The notes: generated by a model not told the origin, from the sequence alone. 22,100 nucleotides of DNA from Larix sibirica (GCA_004151065.3 NWUY0300017541.1:27051-49150), one strand, 5' to 3'. Positions 1 to 10,165 are shown, counted from the first letter of the stretch. Numbers and translations: made by a program.

Positions 1-113
1 AAAATAATTGAGAGACCTTGAGCCCTCAATTAATTGGATAACAATCTATGGGGGATTGCACTCCTCCCAACCAATTTCTTAGTCAAAATAATTGAAACCT
101 TGAGCCCTCAATT
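1..113. repeat. short imperfect direct repeat pair
   Basis: A 31-base segment at 1-31 (AAAATAATTGAGAGACCTTG, then AGCCCTCAAT) recurs at 85-113 with a two-base deletion. The units are about 83 bases apart. The first copy starts at the window edge, so the repeat may continue to the left. No coding frame or known family is recognised. It may be part of a leader or LTR of an element outside the window, but that is a guess. Confidence 0.6.
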
Positions 114-469
114 TCTTTTCCTTCAAGATCCTAAGTTCCAAGAACTTGTGAAGACCAAGATTTGCTCCAAGCAAAAGAAAATCCTTTTCCATCTTCTCAA
201 CCTCCATTATATAGCTTATTATAAAAATTTATTCTTGTAAAAATTTCGGATGCATAATATGCATCTTTAATTAATCTTCTTTTCTTATTATCATGCATAG
301 CATGCATCTTTAGTTAAATAAATTCTAATTTTAAAATTCTCTTAATTTATTTTATATGTTATTGTTCTTCTTATTATATAATTATAATATCTCTTATTCA
401 TTATTATTTTTATTATTATCATCCTTCTGTATTTATTTTCAGTATCGTATCTAATATGGAGCATTACAA
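114..469. other. AT-rich intergenic DNA, no gene seen
   Basis: The stretch is AT-rich with frequent stops in all frames. Two related motifs, ATGCATCTTTAATTAA near 260 and ATGCATCTTTAGTTAA near 302, form a short direct repeat containing RY-type GCATGC/ATGCAT words. I see no gene or classified element. The 68-codon frame at 34-240 has no recognisable domain and is probably chance. Confidence 0.5.
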
Positions 470-770
470 GAGAATCCTATAAACTAAAATATCTCTCATC
501 CTCATAAGATATCATGTCTCTTCTTACCATAGTTTCCCACTATGTTGTAATCTTGATCGTGTAAGTTATAGAGGAATCATTATATCCATCACGAGATGTA
601 ATTACAACATCTTGAATATGGGATCAATCAATGAATACATCATAGGTTATTAACCTATCTCCATGGCATCCCACGATGCATGCGCCTCCTCAAAGCTAGA
701 AGGCCTTACTAGCCTCTCGTTGGAGTGTAAAGTGCCATTGGATCAACAAGCAATGCGATACTATTGTGGT
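470..770 (-). mobile_element. Ty1/copia pol fragment, copy 1 (decayed)
   Basis: This segment is a diverged direct repeat of 16680-16990 in the same orientation, with matching blocks throughout (for example CTCTTCTTACCATA and CATCATAGGTTAT). Read on the minus strand, both copies give the same coding traces. A trace matching the end of the GAG_pre-integrase region comes first, followed within about 200 bases by a VRRD motif typical of the end of the copia integrase region. The intervening integrase core is absent in both copies. This copy lacks the 20-base tandem duplication found at 16850-16889. The protease side is cut off near 765-770. Family assignment rests on the better-preserved copy near 17 kb. 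It is a non-functional fragment. Confidence 0.6.
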
Positions 771-1025
771 CACGATGGATTGTAGGGGCGTCATCCTTTT
801 GGGGAAATAGTAAATAGTAAACCATAAATTATAGCTGCAGTTAACCTTAGCATGGATCGTTGCGGATTAGCATGGGGGCAGTGCTAACTGAGAGCTAGTG
901 GTTAACTGTGTGGGCGGTGTCCAAGTGTTTGTGAGATCCTTGATAGGTTGAAATTTGTAGTGATCGTGGTGGAATAACAAGAGGTGGTGCTAATTGTTAA
1001 TTGTGGAAAAGGTAGGTGGTGTGCT
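771..1025. other. unclassified spacer
   Basis: This spacer lies between the truncated copia fragment and the left inverted-repeat arm. It does not continue the copia protease on the minus strand, and it does not match the DNA upstream of the right arm. The overlapping minus-strand frame at 902-1141 has no recognisable motif. I see no gene. Confidence 0.4.
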
Positions 1026-1662
1026 ATATCATCTAATGCTTGCACTAGTCTATCATTCTTTGCTCCATAGACGACCCATGGTCGCACCATTGCCCCAGTC
1101 TCTCGTTCTTGGCTCCAGGTCTTAACAATGATAACTTCCAAGCAACTTTAGACATGGCTAACTAACGCTAACACAATGGGAGTACGCCAAGCCCATTTTG
1201 CAGGATGGAAAATTTTTGTATTATCAAATGCAATGGGAATGGTTTTTAATATTCTTAAAAACATTTTCACTGTGATTTGAGGTCAAGCTGATTTGCATTA
1301 GATGCCCATCATAAAGTATTAACCTTTTTTATTTTTATTTTTATTATTTCAAATTGTTAACCTCATTTTTTTCTCATTTCAATGTTGATGTAGGTTTGCA
1401 TATGAACCATCCAGTTATGTTTGGGTTGTTTGGGAACAATTTGTAGTATTTGCAATAGTATATTGTTGGTCTTCGCGATGCTAGTTGTGTGTACATTGAA
1501 TGCAAGGCTCTACATTTTGTTGAGTTTAGTGTAAACTATGATGACGATGAAGTTGAGGTCATACCTTTATTGCAAGTTTAAAAAAATGAAAATGAGTTCA
1601 TTTGGTAGGACTCAATAAAGTCAATGGCTATGGAATTGACCCATTTTCCATAATGAACTTTG
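1026..1662 (+). repeat. inverted-repeat left arm, coding-like relic
   Basis: Read forward, this arm matches the reverse complement of 2874-3457 almost end to end, with substitutions and small indels. Shared landmarks include ATGATAACTTCCAAG near 1128, TTATCAAATG near 1221, GGCTCTACATTTTGTT near 1506 and CATTTTCCATAA near 1643. About 30 bases near 1610-1640 are absent from the other arm. A downstream part reads as an open stretch (DASCVYIECKALHF, then an acidic DDDEVEV) that is partly preserved in the other copy, suggesting decayed coding sequence. An AT-rich and T-rich tract near 1320-1375 may be a former intron. I do not recognise the protein. Confidence 0.7.
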
Positions 1663-2606
1663 ACCTCGCACCACAACATAATGAATAGCATGACATTAAA
1701 ACTGTAGTCTCTTTTTTGTGTATCTAATTCAAAGTCCACCAACTGTACTCTTCCTCCATTAACAACCCTCCACACACCATATGACAACACATGAAATCAA
1801 TAAGACAGAGCTGAATCGAATAGGTGTTCTTCGAACACTAGGTTTTGAGCAATGCGATCTGATTAGACAAAAGTCCATTAATTTCGACAACTAAACCCTA
1901 TTTCACACATAATCCCTTTCAACATATAGTATTAAATGGCATGTACATAAACATTCCAACACAACCAACATTCCATCCGACGCCACCACGGGTGCTAACA
2001 CCACATTGTTGTCGTATCATGGGGCACAAAACCTAGGTGAATGTTACATGTACGCCACGAATACAACGCATATTAAATACCCATTTAAAAAATTGAAAAA
2101 AAAACTTCATTCAACTATGTTCTAACATAAGAGAAATACAAAAATTTAAAAAAATCAGCCTAAAATAATTCACCAATGCAAATCATATATGTCTATCAAA
2201 GACATAATAAATCAAAATTAAATTAAACTTTATTAACACTTAAAATTAAATTGAACTAATAACATTGTCACCATCAAAATTGCAATGAAATAGTTCATTC
2301 CCACTAAAAATATTCCATTGTCAATATTGGAATTATGGCATAGTTCATCTTATGTTACACCGATTATAGTGTATGCAATAAATAGTTAGGCTACATGCTA
2401 TTGCTCCACACCTTAAAACAAATATATAACTTTATTTAAAGAATTTAAATCTATTTCCCATGTGGGTTCCGTATATTCTAAATATTTTATATAAATTAAT
2501 CTATTTAAATTTTTTAAATCTAATTCTCATATGGACTTCATATATTCTAAACACTTAACACACATGTAACTCAATTTAATTCTCGTTACAAGGATTTTAT
2601 AAAACA
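1663..2606. other. AT-rich spacer between inverted copies
   Basis: This is AT-rich DNA separating the left arm from the possible TIR element. A near-duplicate pair of short segments around 2440-2475 and 2510-2545 shares the pattern AAATCTA.TTCYCATRTGG, then TATATTCTAAA. No coding domain is visible on either strand. The minus frame at 1578-1790 has no motif I can place. Confidence 0.4.
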
Positions 2607-2717
2607 GGATGGCCAAGTTTCTTTTCAGCGCTTCAAACGTTGGATTTAGAATGGCTTTAATGGGGAGACACACAAAACATCGTTTAGGGGTATTTCGTCT
2701 TTATAAAGAAGTTGGAA
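2607..2717 (+). repeat. left inverted terminus of the 2607-3600 block
   Basis: This segment pairs with the reverse complement of 3470-3600. The best-conserved words are GGATGGCCAAGTTTCTTTTC at the outer edge and TTTCGTCTTTATAAAGAAGT at the inner edge. The right copy is longer because of an insertion in the middle, including a T-rich tract near 3542-3550. Confidence 0.6.
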
Positions 2718-2873
2718 TTTGATTACAATTCGAAGGACATAAAATGTACTCTATTTTCATATATAGATTCAACACTTCCAAATTCTTGTAAGGTTAAGCA
2801 ATAACCATTCTATTTGCATCCAATTTACTACTACTCTACGATGGTGCTTCTTAAAATTTCATATATAGATGGA

Positions 2874-3457
2874 CAATGTTCGTTATGGAAAATGAGTTAG
2901 TTTCCTACTAAATGAATTCATTTTTATCTTTGTAAACTTGTAATAAAGGTATAACCTCAACTTCACCATCATTCATAATTTATACTAAGCTAAACAAAAT
3001 GTAGAGCCCTTTATTTAGTGTATGCACAACTAGCATCATCGAGATCAACAACATGATATTACAAATACTGCAACTTATTAAAAAACAACCCATATGTGAT
3101 TGGGTGGTTTATATGCCCACTCGCATCAATATTGAAATGGGAAAACATGGAGGTTAATAGTTTGAAACGAGAAAAGAAACAAAAAAACATGTGGACCACC
3201 CTGACCTCCAATCATAGTGAAAATGTTTTTTAAGAATATTGAAAACCATTCCCATTCCATTTGATAATATAGAACCTTTCCATCTTGCAAAATGAGTCTG
3301 ACACACTCCCATTGCATTAGCGTTAGCCATGTCTAAAGTTACTTGGAAGTTATCATTGTCGAAACATGGAGCCAAGAACGACAAACTAGTGTGATGGTGC
3401 GAACATGGATTGTATATGGAGCTAAGAATGATAAGCTAGTGTAAGCATTGAATGATA
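2874..3457 (-). pseudogene. inverted-repeat right arm, unidentified coding relic
   Basis: This is the reverse-complement copy of 1026-1662. On the minus strand the upstream part holds a 76-codon frame (3384-3154) containing DMANANAMGVCQTHFARWKG; the same stretch can be followed, with frameshifts, in the left arm. A T-rich tract (about 3150-3195 on the plus strand) separates it from a second coding-like part near 2900-3100. That part includes EVEVIPLLQVYKDKNEFI, with in-frame stops nearby. The preserved blocks, tract and blocks would fit two exons and an intron of a captured or duplicated gene. I do not recognise the protein family and give no function. Stops and frameshifts make it non-functional. 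Confidence 0.45.
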
Positions 3458-3469
3458 ATTAACTCGACT

Positions 3470-3600
3470 TCTTTATAAAGACAAAATACCCCCTAGTGAA
3501 TGATGCCTCCTATGTCTCCCCATTGAAGCCCTTCTAAAAAATGTTTTTTTAGAGCCTTATAATCCAGCATATAAAGGGCTCAAGAAAAACCTTGCCATCC
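3470..3600 (-). repeat. right inverted terminus of the 2607-3600 block
   Basis: On the minus strand this reads GGATGGCAAGGTTTTTCTTG at the outer edge, AATGGGGAGACATAGG in the middle, then GGGGTATTTTGTCTTTATAA. It matches 2607-2717. The reversed coding-like arm follows directly inside it on the minus strand. Confidence 0.6.
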
Positions 3601-4389
3601 TTTTTTTGTTAAATTAGAATAATAAATAATATTATTCAAAAATTCAAGAAATATTAAAATGTCCTAATTTTATTAAACTAAAAGAAAAAAAATGTTGACT
3701 TCTTATATTTTGCTTTATTAGTGAAATATTAAAATGTCATTGTGATTACAAGCTACCATTTTACGTTCAAAGCGTAAGCTTACGATTTTGATGTTTAAAG
3801 TGTTTTTTCTTTTTTCTCCGTGGAGGAGGTTGTATTAGCAAAAGGGAAAAAAAATCTATAATTCTAAACTTTTTATTATCTTAATTAGTTAGAATAAACT
3901 TTTTATGTTAATTTAGTAATGCCCCTTATTTCGTTCCATTGAATTTTTTATATATTATTTAAGTAGATTTTACATTTTTTGTTGACTTAAAGTAAACAAA
4001 TTAATTATATATATATAAAGTTGTAAAATATATTATTTAAGCACATCCATTATTTAAATCAAAATAATAAGTAATTTCAAAGTTTTTTTAATTATAATAT
4101 CTCAAATTTTTTATTTGCATTTTGAAAATTTTGGTTGGAAAATTAATCATTAATTTGATTATAATTGTGTTATGTATTTAAATTGATTTAGATGGCAAAA
4201 CAAATTTAAATTAAATTTGCATTTTTTTATCATAGTAATTGTGAATTAACAATACGTTACAATTATATATAGCTTAATGATTAAGATGAATGACAAAATC
4301 CACTTTACTAGATCAATTGTGGGCATTATATATAACTTTTGAAGAACATGGCAATCAAACATGACACTTGATCTTAAATGTGAAACTAT
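3601..4389. other. AT-rich intergenic DNA
   Basis: This stretch is very AT-rich and includes a short (TA)n run near 4006-4016. No domain, tRNA or element terminus is recognised. The gag/pol sequence that would be expected beyond a LINE inserted into a gypsy element is not present here. The small minus-strand frame at 4246-4428 is AT-driven and overlaps the LINE 3' end. Confidence 0.5.
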
Positions 4390-4650
4390 GAATATATATT
4401 TTTCCAAAGAAAAAATCTTTATATTCATAACATTGAATATACATAAGTTTATCTATGAAACTCCCAAAAATCAGTTCTAGGATGCCTTTCTCCTACCCTG
4501 TATACAGTCTTATTTTAATGATTGGTTGACTTTTTATAAAATGACTTAAAATTGTACACAAAAAATAAAATCCTAATTCTACAATATTCAGACAAAAAGG
4601 AGAGACAAACATGCACCACATTTGCTCTAAACCTTCCTTCAATATTCCCT
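4390..4650 (-). other. LINE 3' untranslated region and 3' end (approximate)
   Basis: After the RNase H the minus strand loses coding character. It reads through GTCAACCAATCATTAAAA, an ACTGTATACAGGGT segment and GAGAAAGGCATCC, then an AATATAAAGATTTTTT segment near 4405-4425. This resembles the run-out of plant LINE 3' UTRs. No long homopolymer A tail survives, so the boundary could be off by 50-100 bases. No copy of the gag sequence next to the 5' end is found beyond it, so a target-site duplication is not seen. Confidence 0.5.
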
Positions 4651-4729
4651 TCTAGTATAAAGGAACTTTCGACTATGCTTGCAAAATTCCATATCTATAT
4701 TCTAGTTCAAGCAAATCGCCCTCATACAT

Positions 4730-5130
4730 TAAGAGCGCTCGCTTTGATAGTTCATCTACTCCCTTGTTTAGTTCCATCTAAACACGTGTAAAGGAAATCT
4801 AATCAAAAGCTTCAATTTTCATCTTAATAAGATTCATGATTGGTCCAAGTTCGACATTTTCAATGTTGCACTTCTTGTTAGCCCACTCAGTTACGATCTT
4901 TGAATCTCCTAGTATTTGTAGCTTCCTATAACCTTTCTGTTGTGTACTTTTTAGAAGCATCCAGAGTGCATAGAGTTCGTTCTAGTGTTGGCACCTCTCC
5001 CTAATGCATACTTTAAATGAAAGTAGTTTGTAGAATTCTTGTTAAGAATAGCTCCAGGCCCACTGATCGTAGGATGCCCTTGGTTGGCCCCTTCAAAGTA
5101 TCCTCGAGTTACTTCCAAGTCTAGACTTGG
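4730..5130 (-). pseudogene. LINE RNase H domain, catalytic residue altered
   Basis: RNase H would remove the RNA strand during element replication. The minus strand gives GYFEGANQGHP; the usual FDGAS motif has Glu for Asp at 5092-5094. Then come YFHLKYALGRGANTR and, after a short frameshift, ELYALWMLLKS, with the second acidic residue at 4976-4978. ILGDSKIVTEWANKK follows, with the third acidic residue at 4904-4906. NKGVDELSKRALL, with its final Asp, follows after two TAG stops. All four landmark motifs of the domain are visible in order. Not all plant LINEs carry this domain, so it helps place the element in an RNase H-bearing L1 lineage. Confidence 0.88.
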
Positions 5131-5219
5131 CATCTCCAACACTCTTGTCTTCTTTTTTGGACTTACCTGGTGCTCCTTCATAGGTATTACTACCATGTGT
5201 GTTACTAGGGAAGTTGGAA

Positions 5220-5580
5220 TCTGATTTTCTTGAGAGCAGTTAATATCTAGCCCACCATATCCAATAAACGAATATGGTTAGCAAATCCTTAAAAACATTC
5301 ATTGCTCTGTTGGATAGCCACTCTTGAACACAAGCTTCTAAAGTTTCCAAGTTCTAATTGGTTTTTGAATTTAAAACATAATTTACCTCCTTCCAAACTT
5401 CCTTTGCATAATTACAATTTACGAAAATATGGTGTACCGATTTAGAATCCCAAGTGCATAAAGTGCATCTACTTGGTCCCACCCATCCTCTCTTCATTCC
5501 GTTATCCCAAGTCAGTATTTTGTTGGCCAAAGGAAACCAAAGTGATATATTGGCTTTCCGAGGGTGGATAATTTACATAC
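5220..5580 (-). pseudogene. LINE zf-RVT zinc-binding region
   Basis: The minus strand reads KANISLWFPLANKILTWDNG, then KRGWVGPSRCTLC (Cys pair at 5456-5467), a HHIFVNC segment and YAKEVWKEV. This is the zf-RVT arrangement placed between the reverse transcriptase and RNase H in plant LINEs. The EWLSNRAMNVFKD and WIWWARY segments continue in the same frame, interrupted by TAG and TAA. The region is well preserved compared with the 5' half of the element. Confidence 0.85.
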
Positions 5581-5948
5581 AATTACCCACCACCACTTCC
5601 ATTAGAAATTCCACTTCTATCTTTGCTGCATTTCTTCATTTTATCGTGTAATCTCTTGTAGCTAAGTTCTTAGACTAACATAATTTATTTGACATCTACT
5701 AATTTGATGGCCTTGTGGGACAACTTGTTCACATCCTAAGTCCACTCCTTTTCCTATACCCCTTCCAGTCCCAAATTCTCTATTGACTGTCACCTTTGAG
5801 GCCAAGCATTAATAACAATTTGTTTTCCTGCATCCTTAAATGAACGATTCCTTTTGAATGTAGTAAAACTATAATCTTCCTAACAATTTAAAATTCCCCT
5901 TAGCACCTATCCACGGGTCTTCCCTTATTTGAATTTTTCTCCCATCTC

Positions 5949-7735
5949 CTACTTTCTAAGCTGTCCACATTCCCACCAAGGGGAAGGCCTAAAGCAGATC
6001 CTTCTAAACAATAGAGCCACCTTTAGTACTTTTTTGATCCTTCCTAAACCATTCCTCCACTGTTTGTTTTCCAGATACTTGGATTTCATCACCCTTACGT
6101 ATAGGGATTTGTTGTAGATAAGTCTCCAAATATTCTTTGCTGCTAAGGCCTTGATACTGGTATAAATGTTTTTAATATCCCAACCCCCTAGTTCTTTTGG
6201 GATTGTCAAGCTTGACCATCTTAGTAAAGGAATTCCTTCTATTATTTGTTTACCTGTCCATTAAAAACTAAAACATTTTTTCCTTATCTTAGTCAAAATT
6301 CCTTTTGGAACCTCAGGTATAGCCATCAAATAAACTTGAATACTTTCTAGAATGGATTTGATTAAAACCAACTTGCCACCTCGAGAAAGCCATCTGTTCA
6401 CCCAAGCATAAATTCTTGCCTCTATCTTTTCGTACAACCATAGCTGGTCTTCAAACCTATAGCTATTGGGTTTTAGGTTGAAATCGAGGTACTTCACACC
6501 CTACTCCAAGTCCTTAACAGTGATTGAGAGTATATCTCCTAATTGTTTTGAAATTTTTTGTACAACCCATTTACCAACAAAGTGGATTTGTTGAAATTAA
6601 TCTCCATTTTGGTGGCTTTGCACTAAAGTTCCAGTATCTCCTTTATTTTCCTTATTTCTTGTGTAGATCCATGTTTGAAGATCAATATGTCATCTACAAA
6701 CAATAGATGTGATATAGTTACCAAATTAGAAATCCTAATCCCTTTCAGATCTCCTTTCTCTCGTAATTATTTTTTCAATAGATTGAGTTCATTTTACACC
6801 AAAAAGAAAAGGAGAGGGGACAAGGAAAACCTTGTTTGAGGCCTCTTCTTACCTTGAGAAACTCTGAAGGGCATTGATTTGTCAAAATAACATTAGAAAT
6901 AGAGTTTAGACACTCGATGATCTAGTTTACTGTCTTTAGTTTCCTTCTTAACTGGATTAAGATCAACTTAATGTACACACAATTGACTTTGTCATAAGCT
7001 TTGTAAGGTCAATTTTTAAAACTACTGTTGGTGTCATTTCTCATTTAATAGTATGCATTACTTCTTATGGTGTTGCCATTGCATCATGTATTTGGTGATT
7101 GTATAGAAACCCAAATTGTTCTTTTGAAATGATACGTGACAAAATACCTTTAAGCTTTTTAGCAATAGTCTTGGAAATAAGTTTGTAAAGAAGATTGCAT
7201 AAACAAATGGTTATGTAGTCTTTGAAAGTCTCAACGTCTTGTTTCTTAGGAATAAGAGCATTGAAGCTGGAATTCAATGCACCCAACACTTTCCCGATGC
7301 CTTAGATTCCTGAACAACCTTTAATAAGTTATGAAAGGACAAATAGAATTCTACAGTGAGCCCATTGAGGCTTGGGATCTTCTTGTTCTTAAATGAACTC
7401 ATAATGTTAAAGATTTCTTCATTGTTTATATCAACCTCCAAAGATTGATTCATTTCATCCTCTATTAATTTTGGCACCAACCTCGTGATCCTCATTATAT
7501 CCCCAATTAGAAATCCTTTAGGTTCCTTGAGTAAAGAAGAAAAATGTAATATGCAGCTTGTGCCCACCTTTTCTTTGAATGTTCCCACCAATTCTCCATT
7601 TGGGTGTTTTATTTCCCAAATGTTGTTTATTTGTCTTTTGTGATTAGCATATTTATTATTATTATCACCTTCCTTCAACCATGTTGCTCCACTTTTTAAC
7701 CTCCATGCAATCTCTTGATTTTCAAGGAGCTCCAT
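5949..7735 (-). pseudogene. LINE reverse transcriptase domain, frameshifted
   Basis: The frame 7735-7274 begins with a WRLKSGATWLKEGDNN segment and leads into a damaged NKKIPSLNGLTVEFY. It is followed by 7289-7065 with ALIPKKQ, CNLLYKLISKTIAKKLK and EQFGFLYNHQIHDA. Motif A near 6990-7013 reads KIDLTK and then AYDKVN after a single-base frameshift. A RGLKQGFP segment lies near 6830. The catalytic FVDD is intact at 6689-6700 (LLFVDDILIFKHGS). The thumb and connection region runs 6497-5949 with RWLSRGGKLVLIKSILES and GGWDIKN; a single TAA near 6258-6260 separates its two open pieces. Motif order, spacing and wording match plant L1-like LINEs. Stops TAA and TGA also occur near 7030-7060. Confidence 0.92.
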
Positions 7736-7891
7736 TCTTTTTTCCCTCTATATATTTTAAGGTTTCAATCTCACCATCCAAAAATATTCCCAGGGAATTT
7801 TCTTCAAATGAAATCCTATCCCTTCCTTTGATTCCTTCAAATTAACCGTATATTTTGCGGGATGGGATTTTTCCATCCTTTTATTACTCCC

Positions 7892-8744
7892 TTAATTCAT
7901 TGCAAGTTCTCTACAAATTTCTTCATTGTCATCTCCCCCTTCGATAGGTCCACTTGTCCAATTGGTTGTAATCAAATTCCTAAAGTCGTCCCCTAAAATC
8001 CAAGCATGATTAAGATTAATTGGGCTACGTGATTTCTGGTCTTCATTTTCTAGGTGTAGCAAGATTGGTATGTGATCCAATATCCCTCCAATCCCTACCC
8101 AAGATTTTAGCCTTACGTTCTCACCTATCATATCTTCAAACACCCAAACCTTGTCCAATCTTTTTGAAATTGCTTCTCTTCCCCTTCTAGCATTTCTCCA
8201 AGTCGGGACTAGTTTAGTTGGCTCTAGTTCAATTTTGTGATTTTCTACAAACAAGTGTGCAAAAAAATTGCCCTGTTACTCCGATCTAGCTTCCCCCCCC
8301 CCAAACTTCTCTGAGAGAGATCGTCGGGTTTAAATATCCTCCAACAATCAACTTGTTGTCTTTAGGGACTCCAACCAGATTTTCCCAAAAAACCTGCCTA
8401 TCAGCGTATGATCCACACATATGTAAATATTTCAGAGAGTGGTTCAATTCCTTTGCTTCTATCTTGACTAGTATCCTTGATCTCACAATTTATATTGAGA
8501 TAGAATTAAATTTAGGACTCCAATTGATAACCAAACCTCCTAACATCCCCTTTGCATCATGTGAATTAAAAGGCCAATCTTCCAGATAAGTTGCCAACAA
8601 ATCAATTGTCTTCTCGCCTAGACAATGGACACATCGTTTCTTGTAACATTATGATAGTAGGATTATAGACTTTAGAAAGTCTTTTGAGGGATAATTGTTT
8701 ATGGGTCCCTCCCAACCTTTGACGTTAAAATATAGTAAAATCAT
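7892..8744 (-). pseudogene. LINE AP-type endonuclease domain, inactivated
   Basis: In a live element this domain nicks target DNA to prime reverse transcription. A start-like ATG at 8744 gives MILLYFNVKGWEGP, matching the N-terminal strand with the conserved Asn. LQET near 8660 supplies the catalytic Glu motif. GGYLN near 8330 stands where GGDLN is expected, so the catalytic Asp has become Tyr. A run of ten C bases (8293-8302, G on the coding strand) follows REVWG and probably breaks the frame. Downstream, 8254-7892 is open, with EPTKLVPTWRNARRG, RLDKVW and GGILDHIP; the last corresponds to the SDH motif with Ser replaced by Leu but Asp-His kept. Several frameshifts separate these parts. Confidence 0.85.
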
Positions 8745-8842
8745 AAGGTCACCTTAGGCTAGGCTTTCCCTACTCTAAGGTCCCTAACTATGGTGGACTA
8801 TCTTCCTTACCTGATATCCTTTTTCATCTATGATTTTACTAT

Positions 8843-9250
8843 TTATATGTGCGATTTATTTCCAATAGTATATATTTGATCTTTATCCAAATTTATATCT
8901 CCTTTCACTCCTCCCTTCAAAGTTTTGTCTCTTTTCGACCTTAGACCATATGTCAATGTAATCTTCCCTGTTCCCTTATTGCTAGTATTAGGAGCAGGAG
9001 AAAGGGGATTTGAGATTTTGTGAGATCCATCAATGGTTTTGGTTTTCCCCTCATTTCCTTCCCTGGAATTGGAAAGTGTCCTTTGATTGTGTTGACTTTC
9101 CCCAGCCCCTTCAAAACTTGATTCATTGGTTTTCATCACCTTTCTATGCGATACTTTACCTCTAGCTTTAGAGTTGGTTGTGAAATTTAAGATTGATTCT
9201 TTACCCTCAATTCTTTCCTCATCATGTCTAGTAATGTTACCAACATACAC
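8843..9250 (-). pseudogene. LINE hydrophilic linker upstream of endonuclease
   Basis: This is an open frame of 135 codons rich in Lys, Ser, Asn, Glu and Gly, with no predicted fold that I can name (for example GKTKTIDGSHKISNPLSPAP). It sits between the zinc knuckle and the endonuclease, where plant LINEs carry a poorly conserved, low-complexity linker. I find no catalytic motif. Its openness is the longest in the 5' half of the element, but composition rather than selection may explain that. Confidence 0.6.
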
Positions 9251-9599
9251 AGAAGTTTTAAGGGAAGGGGTCCACCATAATTAGTGTTGCTTCTTGTGGT
9301 TTTAAAGTAGGCGAATCCCTATCCTTCATTCCCTCAGATTGAACAATTTATTTTGTTGATTGATCTCGTAATCACGCTCGCACAAATGATGGCACTAATT
9401 CTTTTGCTTTTGATCAGACACAGTCGTCTTGGTTTGACAGATTATCTAATAGCAATACATCTTCTATCATTTTATCCTGACAAGCCATCCTCTCATATCC
9501 TTCCTTCACTATAGGCTCCTTTTCGAGACTCCCTTCCCACTTTGATAGAGTTTTGTTTCTTTTTTTTTTAACCCAAATCTTCTTGTAGTAGGGGATAGG

Positions 9600-10165
9600 A
9601 CTATGCTTGTGGGCATTGAGCTCTTAAGTGGCCCACCTCTCGTCATAAATGACACTTGAAGGGAAGTCTCTAGTAATCCAACTTCTGTAAAAATTTCCAT
9701 TTCCCCCATTCTATCTCAACTTTTGTTGCTAGCCCATATCTAATATCAAGCTACACAAACATTTTTGACATCCTTTGATCCTCTTGTGATTCCCACCCTT
9801 CCACCAATGCTATGAACCATCCCAACAAATTCTCGATTCTTTCCAAGACTTCTTTATTCCAAATAATCCAAGGGAGAATTGGCAATAAGACCTAGATTTG
9901 ATGTAGATAGTGAGGTTAGCTTAGAGGATTAAAGCTCGACTCCCACTTTTTTAATCAAACCTGAAGGGCCCCAAGCCCATTCCTACTAATGATTGACTCG
10001 ACATCCAATTCTTTGTGAAATGTATAAAAGGTTGGAATACAACCCAAGACAACCATTCATGCAGAGAAAAAAACTTAATAATATTACCCATAGATCTTCC
10101 TACCAATGCTCGTTCCATAAGGCCTTGAATCTACTCCAGACTGACATTGAGACCTACAACCATCT
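9600..10165 (-). pseudogene. LINE N-terminal region: DUF4283-like plus CCHC knuckle
   Basis: On the minus strand the stretch near 10130-10080 reads MERALVGRSMG, the usual opening of plant LINE DUF4283 regions. It is followed by a GCIPTF-type segment and by a LPWIIWNKEVLE segment near 9875-9840. A K(V)EIEWGKW segment near 9720 leads into LDY.RLPFKCHL.REVGHLR. This is a CX2CX4HX4C knuckle at 9613-9654 whose second Cys codon is now TGA (9643-9645). The region would bind the element RNA in a live copy. It is spread over at least two frames with several stops. Some of the knuckle lies in the minus-strand frame overlapped by a spurious 66-codon frame at 9509-9709. Confidence 0.8.

Larger units (their letters stand above)
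2607..3600. mobile_element. possible non-autonomous TIR element (MULE-like?)
   Basis: A segment of about 994 bases is bounded by inverted repeats of about 110-130 bases. The left end begins GGATGGCCAAG and the right end, read on the minus strand, begins GGATGGCAAGG. Both termini contain AATGGGGAGACA, then a GGGGTATTT word followed by GTCTTTATAAAGAAGT. The interior holds the reversed coding-like arm (2874-3457). No transposase is visible, so if mobile it would depend on an enzyme elsewhere. Long inverted ends around a gene-like fragment recall Mutator-like or Pack-MULE elements. I see no convincing 8-11 base target duplication, however, so the class is unproven. The structure could also be a plain inverted duplication. 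Confidence 0.4.

Noticed and set aside
3154-3384. Resemblance of the MANA...RWKGSI stretch to the N-terminus of animal-type bestrophin channels
   Set aside because: The spacing between the two motifs is off by one residue. None of the downstream bestrophin motifs follows in either arm. Only about 20 residues are involved, so chance is the better explanation.
4000-4020. (TA)n run as a microsatellite of note
   Set aside because: It is only a few units long and is unremarkable in AT-rich DNA.
5454-5651. 65-codon plus-strand frame
   Set aside because: It is antisense to the LINE zf-RVT knuckle, whose motifs are clear on the minus strand.
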